Source of the DNA: Acidobacteriota bacterium
GTDB taxonomy: Bacteria > Acidobacteriota > Vicinamibacteria > Vicinamibacterales > UBA823
Assembly (NCBI GenBank): GCA_002730525.1
Contig: PCAK01000036.1
Coordinates: 62,001-126,000 of the forward strand
DNA length: 64,000 nt
Direction of reading: 5' to 3'
Both the position numbers and the translations under genes were made by a program. Under the pieces are notes generated by a model that had not been told where the DNA came from, did no database searches, and saw nothing but the letters and a program-made list of their open reading frames with translations. Numbering within the stretch: position 1 is the first letter of the stretch; each line of letters starts with the position of its first letter. This document shows positions 52,186-61,563 of the stretch, in pieces.

Positions 52186-54515
52186 GTTCTCACCGTCAAC
52201 AACAGATAGCTGGCGCCGGCGCTGAACAGGATGTTCGGCGCCCATGCCGCTAGAACTGGCGCCAGCAGGCCCGCGGCTCCCACCGCGCCGAAGACGCTGA
52301 TCGCCACCCAGTAGGTGATCGCGAGCGCCAGGCTGACACCGATGGCATACATGGCGCCACGTCGGCCGGTCATAGCGGCGAACGGCACGGCGATCAGGGT
52401 CATGACCACCGTGACGAGAGGAAACGAGAGCTTACGCTGCAGCGCGACGGCGAGCTGGACGACGCTGAAGCCACTCGCTTGCAGCTGTCCGATGTACTGC
52501 TGGAGTTGGCGATAGTTCATCCGCTCGGCATCAGGGCGCTCGGTGACGAAGAACTCGGGGGGCTGGAGCCTGAGGGCAGTGTCTCCGAGATACTGATAGG
52601 GCATTAACCCTAGTTCATCGTGAAATGATCGTACCCAGACGCCTTCACCACTCCAACTACTCGAAAACTCCGCCTTGTTGACGAATGTGCGTCGCCCCAG
52701 GCGCCAAGGCGCCTCCTCGAACTGGTAGATCGAAAAGCCGTGCAGCTCCTGGCGGCGCGGATCGAGGTAGGTGTAGTTGTAGATCGCGCCGTCGGGCGCG
52801 ACGATCCACTTCCGATTCAAGACGTCGAACGTCTGGGGTGAACCGCCACGGATGACGTGGCCGATCGATTCCGCTCGCCGGTTCGCCGAGGCCAGCACGG
52901 TCTCGCCCAGGCCGAACAGCGCGCCACTCCAGATGACGCCGAAGAGGACCAACGGGACGGCGGCGCGATAGAGGCTGATGCCGCAGGCCTTCATCACCAC
53001 CAACTCGGAGGTCTTCGTCAGGAGGCCGATCGTGACCAGCGTGGCCACGAGCACCGAGATTGGCAGGACATAGTAGATGTATTGCGGGGTGGCGAACCAG
53101 AAGTACTCGAGGAGCGTCCGGCCGGTCGTCTCGCCCTTGAAGAGCTTGTCCGACAGATCGATGAACGTCGCGATGTAGAAGATGCCGAGCATGCCGACGA
53201 ACGCGAGGCCAGCGATGCGCAGGTAGTGCTTCAAGACGTAGCGGTCGAGCAGGTTCAGGCGGGGCACCCAGAAGTGGGGGAGTCGCACCACCACCTTCAC
53301 GCGAGCCTTCCCGTTGCGATCGCCGGCTGGAGCCGCCGTCCGGGACGCGACCTGCTGCTGCCAGGCGCCCAAGAAGGCGGGCAACCGGAACGGTAGGTTC
53401 ACCCCGCGGCTGGCCATGAACGAGCGCTGGACGACGAACGCCAGGCCCGGGATCCCGAGCGCCAGGTTCGGTAGCCACATCGCCATGTGGGGCGACACGA
53501 GTCCTCCCTTGGCTGCCGCTTCGGCCAGGTACATACAGACGTAGTAGGCGAAGATGACCCCGATGCCGATGACGAAGCTGGCGAGCTTGCCGTCTTTGCG
53601 AGAACTGATGCCAAACGCCAGGCCGATCAGGGCGAAGACGAAGCAGGCCGCCGGAATCGAGAACTTCCGGTGGATCCACATGATCGGCCCATGCGGCGAG
53701 AGCCCGGCTTCCTCCAGTCGGCCGGCCTCGGCCTCGAGTTCCTCGATCGTCAACTCGGGGTAGCCCCGCTGCGGACCGACTCTGGGGAAGACCGTCTCAG
53801 GGTCGAGACTCATCGCCATCCGGTCGAACTCGTGGACCTCGTACTCTTCTGGCAACTCTGGCCTGACCTCGTGGCGCGTGCCGTTCTCGAGCAGGATGGC
53901 CACGCGCCGCTCGTCGCGATCCATAAGCATGCGGCCGCGCTCGGCGACGAAGATCTCGGGCTGGGCGGGGTTCCGGGTGTCGGCCAGGAAGACGTCCGTC
54001 CACTCGGAGGAGTCGGGCAGCGCGTCGCGAACGTAGATTACGACGTTGGGGAAGTCCTCGAAGAAGACGCGGGGCTTGACCTCGTCCTGGGCCCGCGACG
54101 CGACGATCGAGTAGGTCAACTCACGGAACGACTGGTTCGCGTCTGGCAGTGCGACGACCAGCACGTAGGTCGTTGCGGCCGCCGCCACGGTGCCGATCGC
54201 CAGGATCGGACGCAGCAGCGTGCCGAGGCTGACCCCGCAGGCTTGCAGGGCCACGGCCTCGCGATCGGCCGAGAGCCGCCCGAGGCCGATCAAGAGGCCC
54301 ATCAGGAACGCCATCGGGATCGTGACGCCAAGGGACTGCGGCACGAGGGTGAGCATGATCCGGAGAATCGTCGGAGCCGCCACGCCCCTGGCGATGAGGT
54401 TCTCGGCGACGTCCATCAACGGCGGGATCATCAAGATGAACGTGAGGACCAGCAGCGCCAGGAGAAATGGCGGCACGATCTCGCGCACGAGGTAGCGGTC
54501 GAGAATCCGAAACAT
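52182..54515 (-). CDS. LptF-LptG fusion, lipopolysaccharide export permease
   Basis: A 777-residue protein with two YjgP/YjgQ permease units in one chain. The first unit has DRYLVREIVPPFLLALLVL and LIGLGRLSADREAVALQACGVS; the second starts near residue 425 after an Arg/Lys-rich linker with LLDRYVLKHYLRIAGL and LLTKTSELVVMKACGIS. Each has the N- and C-terminal membrane segments and a beta-jellyroll between. In most bacteria LptF and LptG are separate proteins that dimerise with LptB to lift LPS; here they are covalent. ATG 54515 opens with MFRILDRYL. LptB/C/A are not in the window. Confidence 0.88.
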   Translation of the reverse strand: MFRILDRYLVREIVPPFLLALLVLTFILMIPPLMDVAENLIARGVAAPTILRIMLTLVPQSLGVTIPMAFLMGLLIGLGRLSADREAVALQACGVSLGTLLRPILAIGTVAAAATTYVLVVALPDANQSFRELTYSIVASRAQDEVKPRVFFEDFPNVVIYVRDALPDSSEWTDVFLADTRNPAQPEIFVAERGRMLMDRDERRVAILLENGTRHEVRPELPEEYEVHEFDRMAMSLDPETVFPRVGPQRGYPELTIEELEAEAGRLEEAGLSPHGPIMWIHRKFSIPAACFVFALIGLAFGISSRKDGKLASFVIGIGVIFAYYVCMYLAEAAAKGGLVSPHMAMWLPNLALGIPGLAFVVQRSFMASRGVNLPFRLPAFLGAWQQQVASRTAAPAGDRNGKARVKVVVRLPHFWVPRLNLLDRYVLKHYLRIAGLAFVGMLGIFYIATFIDLSDKLFKGETTGRTLLEYFWFATPQYIYYVLPISVLVATLVTIGLLTKTSELVVMKACGISLYRAAVPLVLFGVIWSGALFGLGETVLASANRRAESIGHVIRGGSPQTFDVLNRKWIVAPDGAIYNYTYLDPRRQELHGFSIYQFEEAPWRLGRRTFVNKAEFSSSWSGEGVWVRSFHDELGLMPYQYLGDTALRLQPPEFFVTERPDAERMNYRQLQQYIGQLQASGFSVVQLAVALQRKLSFPLVTVVMTLIAVPFAAMTGRRGAMYAIGVSLALAITYWVAISVFGAVGAAGLLAPVLAAWAPNILFSAGASYLLLTVRT

Positions 54516-54942
54516 CAGAAGAACGATAGCATGCAGGGCCAACGGCGAGCGGGGATCAACCAGCCGGTGAAGCGTTTCGCGTGAAGCATCCTGTGAGGAG
54601 TCATCGGCGGGAATCGCCCGATGGACCCAGGGTCTGATAATGGATGTTATGTTAACTTAGAGATCCGGCCGGAGCCCTAGAAACAGGGCAAACCTGAACT
54701 GCGCGGTCTGTCGTCCAGGTCTCGGCCCCCTGGGGGCTCTCCAGCCCTTCCTCGGCGCGTGAGCCTCGTTTTCCGGCGACCGAAGGCTGAGGACTGCACC
54801 CATCTGGGCGACAGGCCTCTCCGGTTGGCGCTGTCTGGGTGCTGCGGAGCATCCGACGGTTCGCGACGTCGGCGTTCTCGATCCGCTCGGGGTCGTCGCG
54901 GATGCCGTCCGGCGCGGAAGCCGAGGTTCCGGCCGAGGGTGG
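54516..54942. other. Intergenic region between lptFG and parB
   Basis: These 427 bases hold no convincing ORF. The stretch from 54640 to 54665 (gataatggatgttatgttaactta) is the only AT-rich part and could hold the lptFG promoter on the minus strand, though it lies 130 bp away. The parS-like site at 54573-54588 is described separately. A GGCCCCC/GGGGGCT palindrome near 54724-54738 has too short a loop for a clear terminator. Confidence 0.4.
54573..54588. promoter_or_regulatory. Candidate parS centromere site
   Basis: CGTTTCGCGTGAAGCA matches the bacterial parS consensus TGTTTCACGTGAAACA at 13 of 16 positions. It lies about 350 bp from the end of parB. parS sites normally cluster close to parAB, which supports the assignment, but the match is imperfect and single. 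Confidence 0.4.
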
Positions 54943-55767
54943 CTACTTCTTGCCCTTCCGGAGTTCCTTGAGGATCCCTTCGAGCGCTTCGATGATCTCC
55001 TTGCGATTGACACGCGACTTCCTAAAGTTCAGCCGAAGGTTGAAGTCCTTCGTCGGCGCTTTGTACTGGAAGACGTACGATTTTGGCCGACCGACCTTCG
55101 GCTTGGCAGTCTCTTTCCGGATCTCGGCTCGAGTCGTCGTCACGCCGCGAGCGATCCGCTCGACGAGCTGGGTCATTTTCTGAGTGTCAGACTGCCTAAC
55201 TATCTGGAGAAGTAACGACTTGGACGTAATGTCGGCCAGCCGACATAGATTCTTGATCTCCTCTGGCATCCCGTTCAGCGCCAGCGACTCGGTAATCGCC
55301 GTGCGTGACTTCCCCAGCCGCTTCGCCAACTGCTCGTGCGTGTGCCCGTGAGCATGGGAGAGCATCGAGAGGGCCTCGGCTTCCTCGAAGGCAGTCAGAT
55401 CCTTCCGCTGGATGTTCTCGATGAGCGCGATCTCGACGACCTCGGCCTCGTCCGCTTCGCGGATGACGACCGGGACCTCTTGCAGGCCGACCTGGACCGC
55501 GGCCTGGTACCGTCGCTCACCGGCAACGATCTGAAAGCGCTGGCCGCGATGCCTGACGATGAGCGGTTCGATGATGCCCTTCTCGGCGATGGACGCCATC
55601 AACTCCGAGAGATCGCCCATGACTTGGCGAGGTTGATTCGGGTTCGGATCGATCAGGTCGATAGGCACGAGTCGACCGACGGGCATCCCCCCGGAAGCTG
55701 CCAAGGTTTCGACGTAGTGCTCGTCGTGCCGCATCCGAACTGACGACGGTAGTCCCCGCCTAGGCAC
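54943..55767 (-). CDS. parB: Chromosome-partitioning protein ParB
   Basis: A 274-residue CTPase/DNA-binding protein that loads on parS and works with ParA to segregate chromosome origins. Seen in order: IDPNPNQPRQ, MASIAEKGIIEPLIVR, the CTP-binding GERRYQAA and ENIQRKDL motifs, an HTH around THEQLAKRLGKSRTAITESLAL, and a Lys-rich C-terminus (ILKELRKGKK). GTG 55767 overlaps the ParA stop by 8 bp. The C-terminal third (KSYVFQYKAPTKDFNLRLNFRKS) differs from typical Spo0J dimerisation domains. Confidence 0.93.
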   Translation of the reverse strand: MPRRGLPSSVRMRHDEHYVETLAASGGMPVGRLVPIDLIDPNPNQPRQVMGDLSELMASIAEKGIIEPLIVRHRGQRFQIVAGERRYQAAVQVGLQEVPVVIREADEAEVVEIALIENIQRKDLTAFEEAEALSMLSHAHGHTHEQLAKRLGKSRTAITESLALNGMPEEIKNLCRLADITSKSLLLQIVRQSDTQKMTQLVERIARGVTTTRAEIRKETAKPKVGRPKSYVFQYKAPTKDFNLRLNFRKSRVNRKEIIEALEGILKELRKGKK

Positions 55768-56521
55768 GGTCCATCACCTCCTCACAGAGCCGGTAGTACT
55801 CGCTCGCACCGGACGACTCCGGGGCGAAGCTGAAGATCGACTCCTTGTAGGCTGGACTCTCCTCCAGCCGTACGCTCTTCGAAATGACGGTCTGAAACAC
55901 CTTACTGCCGAAGACCTTGTTGATCTGACTCTGAATGTCCTTTGCCAGCGACGTCCGGCGGTCGTGCATCGTGATGACGACGCCGAGAATCTTCAGATTC
56001 GGGTTCGCGCGGGCCCTGACCTTCTCGATCGTCTCCAGCAGGTCGTCCGTGCCCTCCAGCGCGAAGTACGACGACTGAATCGGGATGAGCAGATGGGTCG
56101 CTGCGACCAGCGCATTGACGGTCAGTAGTCCGAGCGCCGGCGGGCAATCGATGACGATGTTGGGGTAGTTCGGCTTCACCGGCTCAAGACGATCCTTCAG
56201 TCGGAAATGGGCGTCGATCTCCCCCACCAATTTCGACTCGAGCTTGGCCAGGGAGATGCGTGACGGCGCCACCGAGAGGTTCGGCTGAGTCGACTCGACG
56301 ATGGTGTCGGCGATTGTGCACGAGCTGTCTTCGATCGCGTCGTACACCGACTTGGTGACGGTCTGGAGGTCGACGAACGACATCGTCGAGTTCGCCTGCG
56401 GATCGAGGTCGATGAGGAGCGTCGGTTTGTCGTGGAGTGCCAGCGCGGCCGAGAGATTGATCGCCGTCGTCGTCTTGCCGACCCCGCCCTTCTGGTTGGC
56501 GATTGCGACAATCATCGACAT
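55760..56521 (-). CDS. parA: Chromosome-partitioning ATPase ParA
   Basis: A 253-residue Soj-type Walker ATPase. The deviant Walker A is NQKGGVGKTTTAINL and the Walker A' region is LLIDLDPQANST; VIDCPPALGLLTVNAL is Walker B-like. It drives origin segregation with ParB, whose gene overlaps by 8 bp. The pair is not accompanied by gidA/gidB here; the upstream neighbours on the strand are DUF151 and miaB. A plasmid or chromosome origin may be close, but none was recognised. Confidence 0.95.
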   Translation of the reverse strand: MSMIVAIANQKGGVGKTTTAINLSAALALHDKPTLLIDLDPQANSTMSFVDLQTVTKSVYDAIEDSSCTIADTIVESTQPNLSVAPSRISLAKLESKLVGEIDAHFRLKDRLEPVKPNYPNIVIDCPPALGLLTVNALVAATHLLIPIQSSYFALEGTDDLLETIEKVRARANPNLKILGVVITMHDRRTSLAKDIQSQINKVFGSKVFQTVISKSVRLEESPAYKESIFSFAPESSGASEYYRLCEEVMDRA

Positions 56522-56649
56522 GACAGCGAGCGAAGACTACCGTGTCCCATGGCGGGAAGCCGACTAGAGAGCCAAGGAAGATCGGGAGGTATTCTAGGGA
56601 GGTGGTCGGGTGGTGTCAAGCGAGGCGGTTCCGGACGTGGCCGAGGCGG

Positions 56650-57135
56650 CTACATCTTGTACTTGCCAAGTTCTTCAGGGTCAAGGCTTTCCAGCCACTG
56701 TTGCAACTGTTCGGAATCGTCCTTCTCGAGCGGGACGTCCGTCGGCTTGGCTTCGGCGATCACGCTCTCCTCGACGAAGATCGGAGCCTTGACTCGGAGG
56801 GCGAGCGCGATGGCGTCGCTGGGTCTGGCGTCGATGGCGACGCTCTCGCCGTTCACGAGCAGGTACAGCAGCGCGTAAAAGGTGTTGTCCTTGAGATCGC
56901 AGACGACGATCTTCTGGATGTCGCCGTGCAGGTCCTCGATGACGTTCTTGAGCAAGTCGTGTGTCATCGGACGCGCCGGCGAAACGTTTTCGATCTGTAG
57001 GGCGATGGCGTTCGCTTCCGCGCTCCCGACCCAGATAGGCAGCACCCGCTGACCGTCGCGGTCGTGAAGGATGACGATCGGCATGTTCGTCACCGGATCG
57101 ACAACCAGCCCCTTGATGATCATCTCAATCTGCAT
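56650..57135 (-). CDS. Bifunctional nuclease family protein (DUF151)
   Basis: A 161-residue protein of the DUF151/BFN family. MTHDLLKNVIEDLHG, ILHDRDGQRVLPIWVG, AIALQIENVSPARPMTHD and IDARPSDAIALALRVKAPIFV are the conserved blocks. Plant homologues have bifunctional nuclease activity; the bacterial role is unclear. ATG 57135 was chosen because GGGGGAG lies 10 bp upstream. It follows miaB by 24 bp on the same strand. Confidence 0.88.
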   Translation of the reverse strand: MQIEMIIKGLVVDPVTNMPIVILHDRDGQRVLPIWVGSAEANAIALQIENVSPARPMTHDLLKNVIEDLHGDIQKIVVCDLKDNTFYALLYLLVNGESVAIDARPSDAIALALRVKAPIFVEESVIAEAKPTDVPLEKDDSEQLQQWLESLDPEELGKYKM

Positions 57136-57159
57136 CGCCACTGCTCCCCCTGGTTCGCG

Positions 57160-58473
57160 TCAGGCCGGCACGCCCCACAAGCTGTGGGGCCCGGCCTTCT
57201 GGACGGCCACGTCGACCATCCGGCCCAGCCACTCCGGGTTTCCAGGGAAGTTCACAACGGTGTTGCCGGACGTGCGACCAGAGAGTTCGTCGTCGCGGCG
57301 CCGCGACCTGGCGTCGGCCAGGACGGTGGCGCACGTGCCGACCGCCTGTTCGTTCAGCCGGAGCTGGATCTCGCGCTGCAACTCCTGAAGGGTGACGATC
57401 CGGCGCGTCTTCTCCGCTTCGGACACCGTGTCGAGTAGCCGTTTCGAGGACATCGTCGCGGGCCGCTCGGAGTACTTGAACGAAAACATGCTGTGATATT
57501 CGATCTGCTTCACGAGCGAGAGCGTCTCCTCGAAATCGGCGCTGGTCTCGCCCGGGAACCCCACAATGATATCGGTCGATAGCGCGATGTCCGGGATGGC
57601 TGCACGGATCTGCGCGACTAGGCCGAGATATTCGCCGCGCGTATGCCGCCGGCGCATCGCCGTCAGGATACGGGTCGAGCCCGACTGAACCGGCAGGTGG
57701 AGGTGCCGGCAGACGCACGACAGATCGCGCATCGCGGTGATCATCCTCGGCGTGACGTGGCGAGGGTGAGGGCTGGCGAAGCGGATCCGCTCGACTCCCC
57801 CGATTCGCTGGACGCGCTCCAGGAGTCCAGCGAAGTCGCATCGGGCGTCATCCGGATCCTGGTAGTGGTTGACGATCTGTCCGAGCAGGTGAATTTCCCG
57901 TCGCCCGGTCGAGACCGCCTCCTCCACCTCGCGAGTGATCTCGGTGGCCGGGCGCATCCGCTCGTGCCCCCGCGTGTAGGGCACGACGCAGAAGGCGCAG
58001 AAGTCATTGCAGCCTTCGACGATGCTCACGTAGGCCTTCACGGGATCGCCTCGGACGGCCATCCCGAGCGGGAAGGAGACGTCGTCGTACGGGTTGACAT
58101 CGACCTGGCGAGTGCCAGACGTGGCGGCTTCCTCGAGGAGTTCCGGGAGGCGCCGCATCGCCTGCGTCCCGACCACCACGTCGACTGAGCCCGCGCGCTT
58201 GAGGATCGCTCCTCCCTCTTGCTGGGCGACACAGCCCGTGACGGCGACGAGCGCGGGGGCGTCGGGTCGGTCCGCACGCACTTCGCCCAGACGGCTGAAG
58301 AGCTTCTCTTCCGCGCGCTCTCGCACGGAGCAGGTATTCAGAACAATGACATCGGCCAGTGTGGCGTCGTCCACGCGCGCGTAGCCAGCCGCCTCCAGGA
58401 GGCCCGCCATCCTCTCGGAGTCGTGAAAGTTCATCTGACAACCGAACGTTTCGATCGTGTAGGTTCTAGCCAC
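57160..58473 (-). CDS. miaB: tRNA-2-methylthio-N6-dimethylallyladenosine synthase MiaB
   Basis: A 437-residue radical-SAM methylthiotransferase that modifies A37 of tRNAs. The N-terminal cluster Cys are in ETFGCQMN, NTCSVRE and TGCVAQ; the radical-SAM CxxxCxxC is GCNDFCAFCVVPYTRG. A TRAM domain closes the protein (LSGRTSGNTVVNF). Start GTG 58473 overlaps the recN stop by 8 bp. One oddity: LLGQIVNHY replaces the usual GQNVNSY in the radical-SAM domain, so the near-universal Asn is Ile here. Confidence 0.94.
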   Translation of the reverse strand: MARTYTIETFGCQMNFHDSERMAGLLEAAGYARVDDATLADVIVLNTCSVRERAEEKLFSRLGEVRADRPDAPALVAVTGCVAQQEGGAILKRAGSVDVVVGTQAMRRLPELLEEAATSGTRQVDVNPYDDVSFPLGMAVRGDPVKAYVSIVEGCNDFCAFCVVPYTRGHERMRPATEITREVEEAVSTGRREIHLLGQIVNHYQDPDDARCDFAGLLERVQRIGGVERIRFASPHPRHVTPRMITAMRDLSCVCRHLHLPVQSGSTRILTAMRRRHTRGEYLGLVAQIRAAIPDIALSTDIIVGFPGETSADFEETLSLVKQIEYHSMFSFKYSERPATMSSKRLLDTVSEAEKTRRIVTLQELQREIQLRLNEQAVGTCATVLADARSRRRDDELSGRTSGNTVVNFPGNPEWLGRMVDVAVQKAGPHSLWGVPA

Positions 58474-60157
58474 GCTTCCGTTCCTTCGCTCTCGCCGCTC
58501 CGTTCACGCGTTTCGTAGTTTCTTCGCCTTTGCCGGTCGTCGCCCTGTCGAGCAGTTCGGCAGCGGTCTGTCGGCTCTTGGCGGTCGCCTGGCCTCCAGC
58601 CATCATAGTCGCGATCACCTCGACCCGGTCCTTGCCGGCGAGGCTGCGCGCGCGTGTCGTGGTGCGCCCTCGGCAGACGTTCTTGGCGATCTCGACCTGG
58701 GCCGCACCGTAGGCGGCTATCTGTGGCAGGTGCGTCACGCAAAGCACCTGGAACCGCCTCCCGAGGCCACTGAGGCGCTGGCCCACAATGTCGGCCGCCC
58801 GCCCCCCGATGCCGGCGTCGACCTCATCGAAGACCAGCGTTCGCCCTGGCGCATCCGGCGCCGCCGCGGTCGTGAGAGCCAGCATCACCCTCGACAGTTC
58901 CCCGCCCGAGGCGATACGGGCCAGGGGCCGCGGATCCTCCCCAGTGTTCGGCGCTAGATACAGTTCACCGGCGTCGACTCCACGCTCGGTGCCGCCGTCT
59001 GACCTGACGTCGAAACGGAATTCACAGCGCGTCTCGGGCATCGCCAACTCGGCGAGCAACGCTTCCAGACGCTCCGCCAGCTGCGCCGCCGCCGCGCGCC
59101 GCTTCCTCGAGAGCTTCTCGGCCGCGCGCTGGTAGCCCTTCTGCGCGTCCTCCATCTCGCGACTCAGCGCTTCGACCTGGCTCGCGCCACCTTCGAGGCT
59201 CTGGAGCTCGGCCTCCAGTTCCGCGCGCCGCTCCAGCACGCGCTCGACGGCGCCCTGCCCGTACTTCCGGGCCAAGGCCTCCAGCAAGGCGAGGCGGTCC
59301 TCGACCTCTTGCAGTCGTGCCGCCGTGTCGTCAACCTCTTCGACGCGCTCTCTCAATGCGTAGGCGAGCTCCTCGAGGTGGGAGTCAACGGCGTTGCGCG
59401 CGGCCCGAAAATCCGGGAGCGACGAGTCGAGCTCGCCCAGTGCCTCGGTCGTGCGCCAGACGGCGGCGAGGGTGTCGATGATGGCGCCCTCGCCTTCGTA
59501 CAAGGACGTGTGGGCTTCGGCCGCGAGACGCTGGATCGCGCCGGCATTGGCCAGCCGCTGCTTCCGCGTCCGAAGCTCGTCGGCTTCTCCGGGACTGACG
59601 TCGCCCGCCGCGATTTCGGTCAACTGAAACCGGACGACCTCCAGACGATCGTCGGCATCGCGTCCACGCCGCCGCATCGCCTCGAGTGCCGAGCGAGCGG
59701 ACCGCAGCCGCGCGAAGCGCTCACCCACCCCCTCGCGCTCAGGGATCGCGCCGGCGAACTCGTCGAGGAGGTCGAGATGCGCGCGTGGGTCGAGCAGGCG
59801 TTGATGGGCGTGCTGGCCGTGGAGGTCGACCAGTTCGTGGGCGATCGTTCGCAACGCGCCTGTCGTGGCCAGCGCGTCATCGATGTAGGCTCGGCTCCGG
59901 CCCTGGGCACTGATCTCGCGGCGGACCAGCACCTCGCTGCCGTCGGCCCGCCCGAAGACCGCTTCGACGGACGCGGCGGCTTCACCGGTGCGGACGAGGC
60001 CGGCGGATGCCCTCGCTCCGAGCAAGAGCCCGAGCGCGCCGACGATGATCGATTTTCCGGCGCCGGTTTCGCCCGTGAGAACGGTCAGGCCGGGCTCGAA
60101 CTCGAGCTCGAGTTCATCGATCACGGCCAGATGCTTAATGCGAAGGAACCGGATCAT
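58466..60157 (-). CDS. recN: DNA repair protein RecN
   Basis: A 563-residue SMC-like ATPase for double-strand break repair. The Walker A motif is LTGETGAGKSII (residues 27-38), the coiled-coil arms are seen in the Arg/Glu/Leu-rich middle, and RIASGGELSRVMLAL (ABC signature) with LVFDEVDAGIGGRAADIVG (Walker B) and HLPQIAAY follow. The C-terminus is Lys/Arg-rich. ATG 60157 is divergent from tolQ at 60309. It overlaps miaB downstream. Confidence 0.95.
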   Translation of the reverse strand: MIRFLRIKHLAVIDELELEFEPGLTVLTGETGAGKSIIVGALGLLLGARASAGLVRTGEAAASVEAVFGRADGSEVLVRREISAQGRSRAYIDDALATTGALRTIAHELVDLHGQHAHQRLLDPRAHLDLLDEFAGAIPEREGVGERFARLRSARSALEAMRRRGRDADDRLEVVRFQLTEIAAGDVSPGEADELRTRKQRLANAGAIQRLAAEAHTSLYEGEGAIIDTLAAVWRTTEALGELDSSLPDFRAARNAVDSHLEELAYALRERVEEVDDTAARLQEVEDRLALLEALARKYGQGAVERVLERRAELEAELQSLEGGASQVEALSREMEDAQKGYQRAAEKLSRKRRAAAAQLAERLEALLAELAMPETRCEFRFDVRSDGGTERGVDAGELYLAPNTGEDPRPLARIASGGELSRVMLALTTAAAPDAPGRTLVFDEVDAGIGGRAADIVGQRLSGLGRRFQVLCVTHLPQIAAYGAAQVEIAKNVCRGRTTTRARSLAGKDRVEVIATMMAGGQATAKSRQTAAELLDRATTGKGEETTKRVNGAARAKERKRG

Positions 60158-60308
60158 GGTCGTGTCGCTGGGCGCGACGGGAGACGCCGCCGGACTCGGC
60201 TCATCGAGAGAACCCCCATGCTATCATACATTTGACAGCCTTCGGGGGCCGTGCTACTCTGTCGCGTCGCGCTGTCCCAGCGGCGCATTGAGATGCTCGG
60301 AGGCTTCG

Positions 60309-61067
60309 TTGCGCACGCTTGGATTCTTCGTTCTCGCGCTGTTACAGGCGCAGGGCGAATCGGCTGATGGCGCGCTGGGCGGTGACATCGTCGGACTCGT
60401 CGCCCGGTCCGGTCCGCTCTTTCGCGTCATCCTGCTGATCCTGATTCTGTTCTCCATCGCGTCCTGGGCGATCGTCCTGCACAAGGTCTGGCAGTATCGC
60501 CTCGTGGAGGCGCACACCGCGAGGTTTCGCGATGTGTTCCGCCGCAGTAACAAGTTCTCGGAAGTCCAGTCAGTCTGCGGATCGCTCAGTCGTAGCCCGC
60601 TGGTCGGGATCTTTCAGACCGGCTACGCCGAACTGAACGCCCAACTCCGCCACGGTGGCGACGCCGAATCACAACCGGAAGGCGCCGGCGTGCGTCCTAC
60701 ACTGAGTAGCATCGATGCGCTCGATCGAGCGCTGCAGCGGGCGGCCACCGTCGAGGTGAACCGGATCGAGGCCCAGGTGGGCTTTCTCGCCACGACGGCA
60801 AGCATCACGCCGTTCATCGGCCTGTTCGGCACGGTTTGGGGGATCATGGGCGCGTTTCAGGGCATCGGCGAGACCGGGTCGACCAGTCTGGGCGTCGTCG
60901 CACCCGGCATTGCCGAGGCGCTCCTAGCGACAGCCGCGGGGTTGTTCGCGGCCATTCCGGCCGTCTACTTCTACAACCATCTGACGCACCGCGTGAAGCT
61001 CTTCGTTTCGGAGATGGACGACTTCGCTCTGGAGTTCCTGAACATCGCTGAGCGGAACTTTTCGTGA
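60309..61067 (+). CDS. tolQ: TolQ/ExbB-family proton-channel protein
   Basis: A 252-residue MotA/TolQ/ExbB protein of the inner membrane, with three hydrophobic segments (around VILLILILFSIASWAIVL, ASITPFIGLFGTVWGIMG and IAEALLATAAGLFAAIPAV). It forms the proton channel that energises the Tol-Pal system with TolR. The start is a TTG at 60309 with GGAGG a few bases upstream, since no ATG or GTG in frame fits the beginning of the first hydrophobic part; a longer GTG form is less likely. Confidence 0.9.
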   Translation: MRTLGFFVLALLQAQGESADGALGGDIVGLVARSGPLFRVILLILILFSIASWAIVLHKVWQYRLVEAHTARFRDVFRRSNKFSEVQSVCGSLSRSPLVGIFQTGYAELNAQLRHGGDAESQPEGAGVRPTLSSIDALDRALQRAATVEVNRIEAQVGFLATTASITPFIGLFGTVWGIMGAFQGIGETGSTSLGVVAPGIAEALLATAAGLFAAIPAVYFYNHLTHRVKLFVSEMDDFALEFLNIAERNFS

Positions 61068-61089
61068 CCGACGGCGTCCGTACTCGACC

Positions 61090-61548
61090 ATGAAGATTCA
61101 CAAAGCGCAGCCGTCGGGCGGGACGCGCCGCGCGCGCGGGGAACGCGTGTCCTCTTCGCTCTCCGAGATCAACATCATTCCGCTTGTCGACGTGATGCTC
61201 GTGCTGCTGATCATCTTCATGGTGACCGCACCTATGATGCAGCGCGGTCTCGACGTCAGCCTGCCGGTTGCGCGCCGGGCCGCGACGATCAACGCCGAAC
61301 GCATCTTCGTCACGATCCCCCTGAGCTACCGGACCGACGGTGCGGTGCAGATCGGCGAGGATGCCGTCCCGCTCGACGTGCTCGACGAGCGGATCACGCA
61401 GGTCCTCGCTGGACTGGATCAGAGCGACGTCTATCTTCGGGGCGACGCGGCGGTCACGATGCAGGAACTGATGGCCGTCATGGACAAGTTGAAAGAGGCA
61501 GGTGTCGAGCGGGTGGGACTGGTGACGCGGTTGCCGGAGGACCGCTGA
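61090..61548 (+). CDS. tolR: TolR/ExbD-family biopolymer transport protein
   Basis: A 152-residue protein with one N-terminal hydrophobic segment carrying the proton-accepting Asp in IIPLVDVMLVLLIIFMVTAP, then a periplasmic domain (VYLRGDAAVTMQELMAVMDKLKEAGVERVGLVT). ATG 61090 lies 22 bp after tolQ and 15 bp before the next gene. Its basic N-terminus (RRARGERVSSSLSEIN) is family-typical. Confidence 0.93.
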   Translation: MKIHKAQPSGGTRRARGERVSSSLSEINIIPLVDVMLVLLIIFMVTAPMMQRGLDVSLPVARRAATINAERIFVTIPLSYRTDGAVQIGEDAVPLDVLDERITQVLAGLDQSDVYLRGDAAVTMQELMAVMDKLKEAGVERVGLVTRLPEDR

Positions 61549-61563
61549 CGCTCCGCGTTACCC

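Noticed and set aside
54724-54738. GGCCCCCTGGGGGCT as a terminator for parB
   Set aside because: The loop would be one base or the stem very short; it is more likely a chance GC palindrome.
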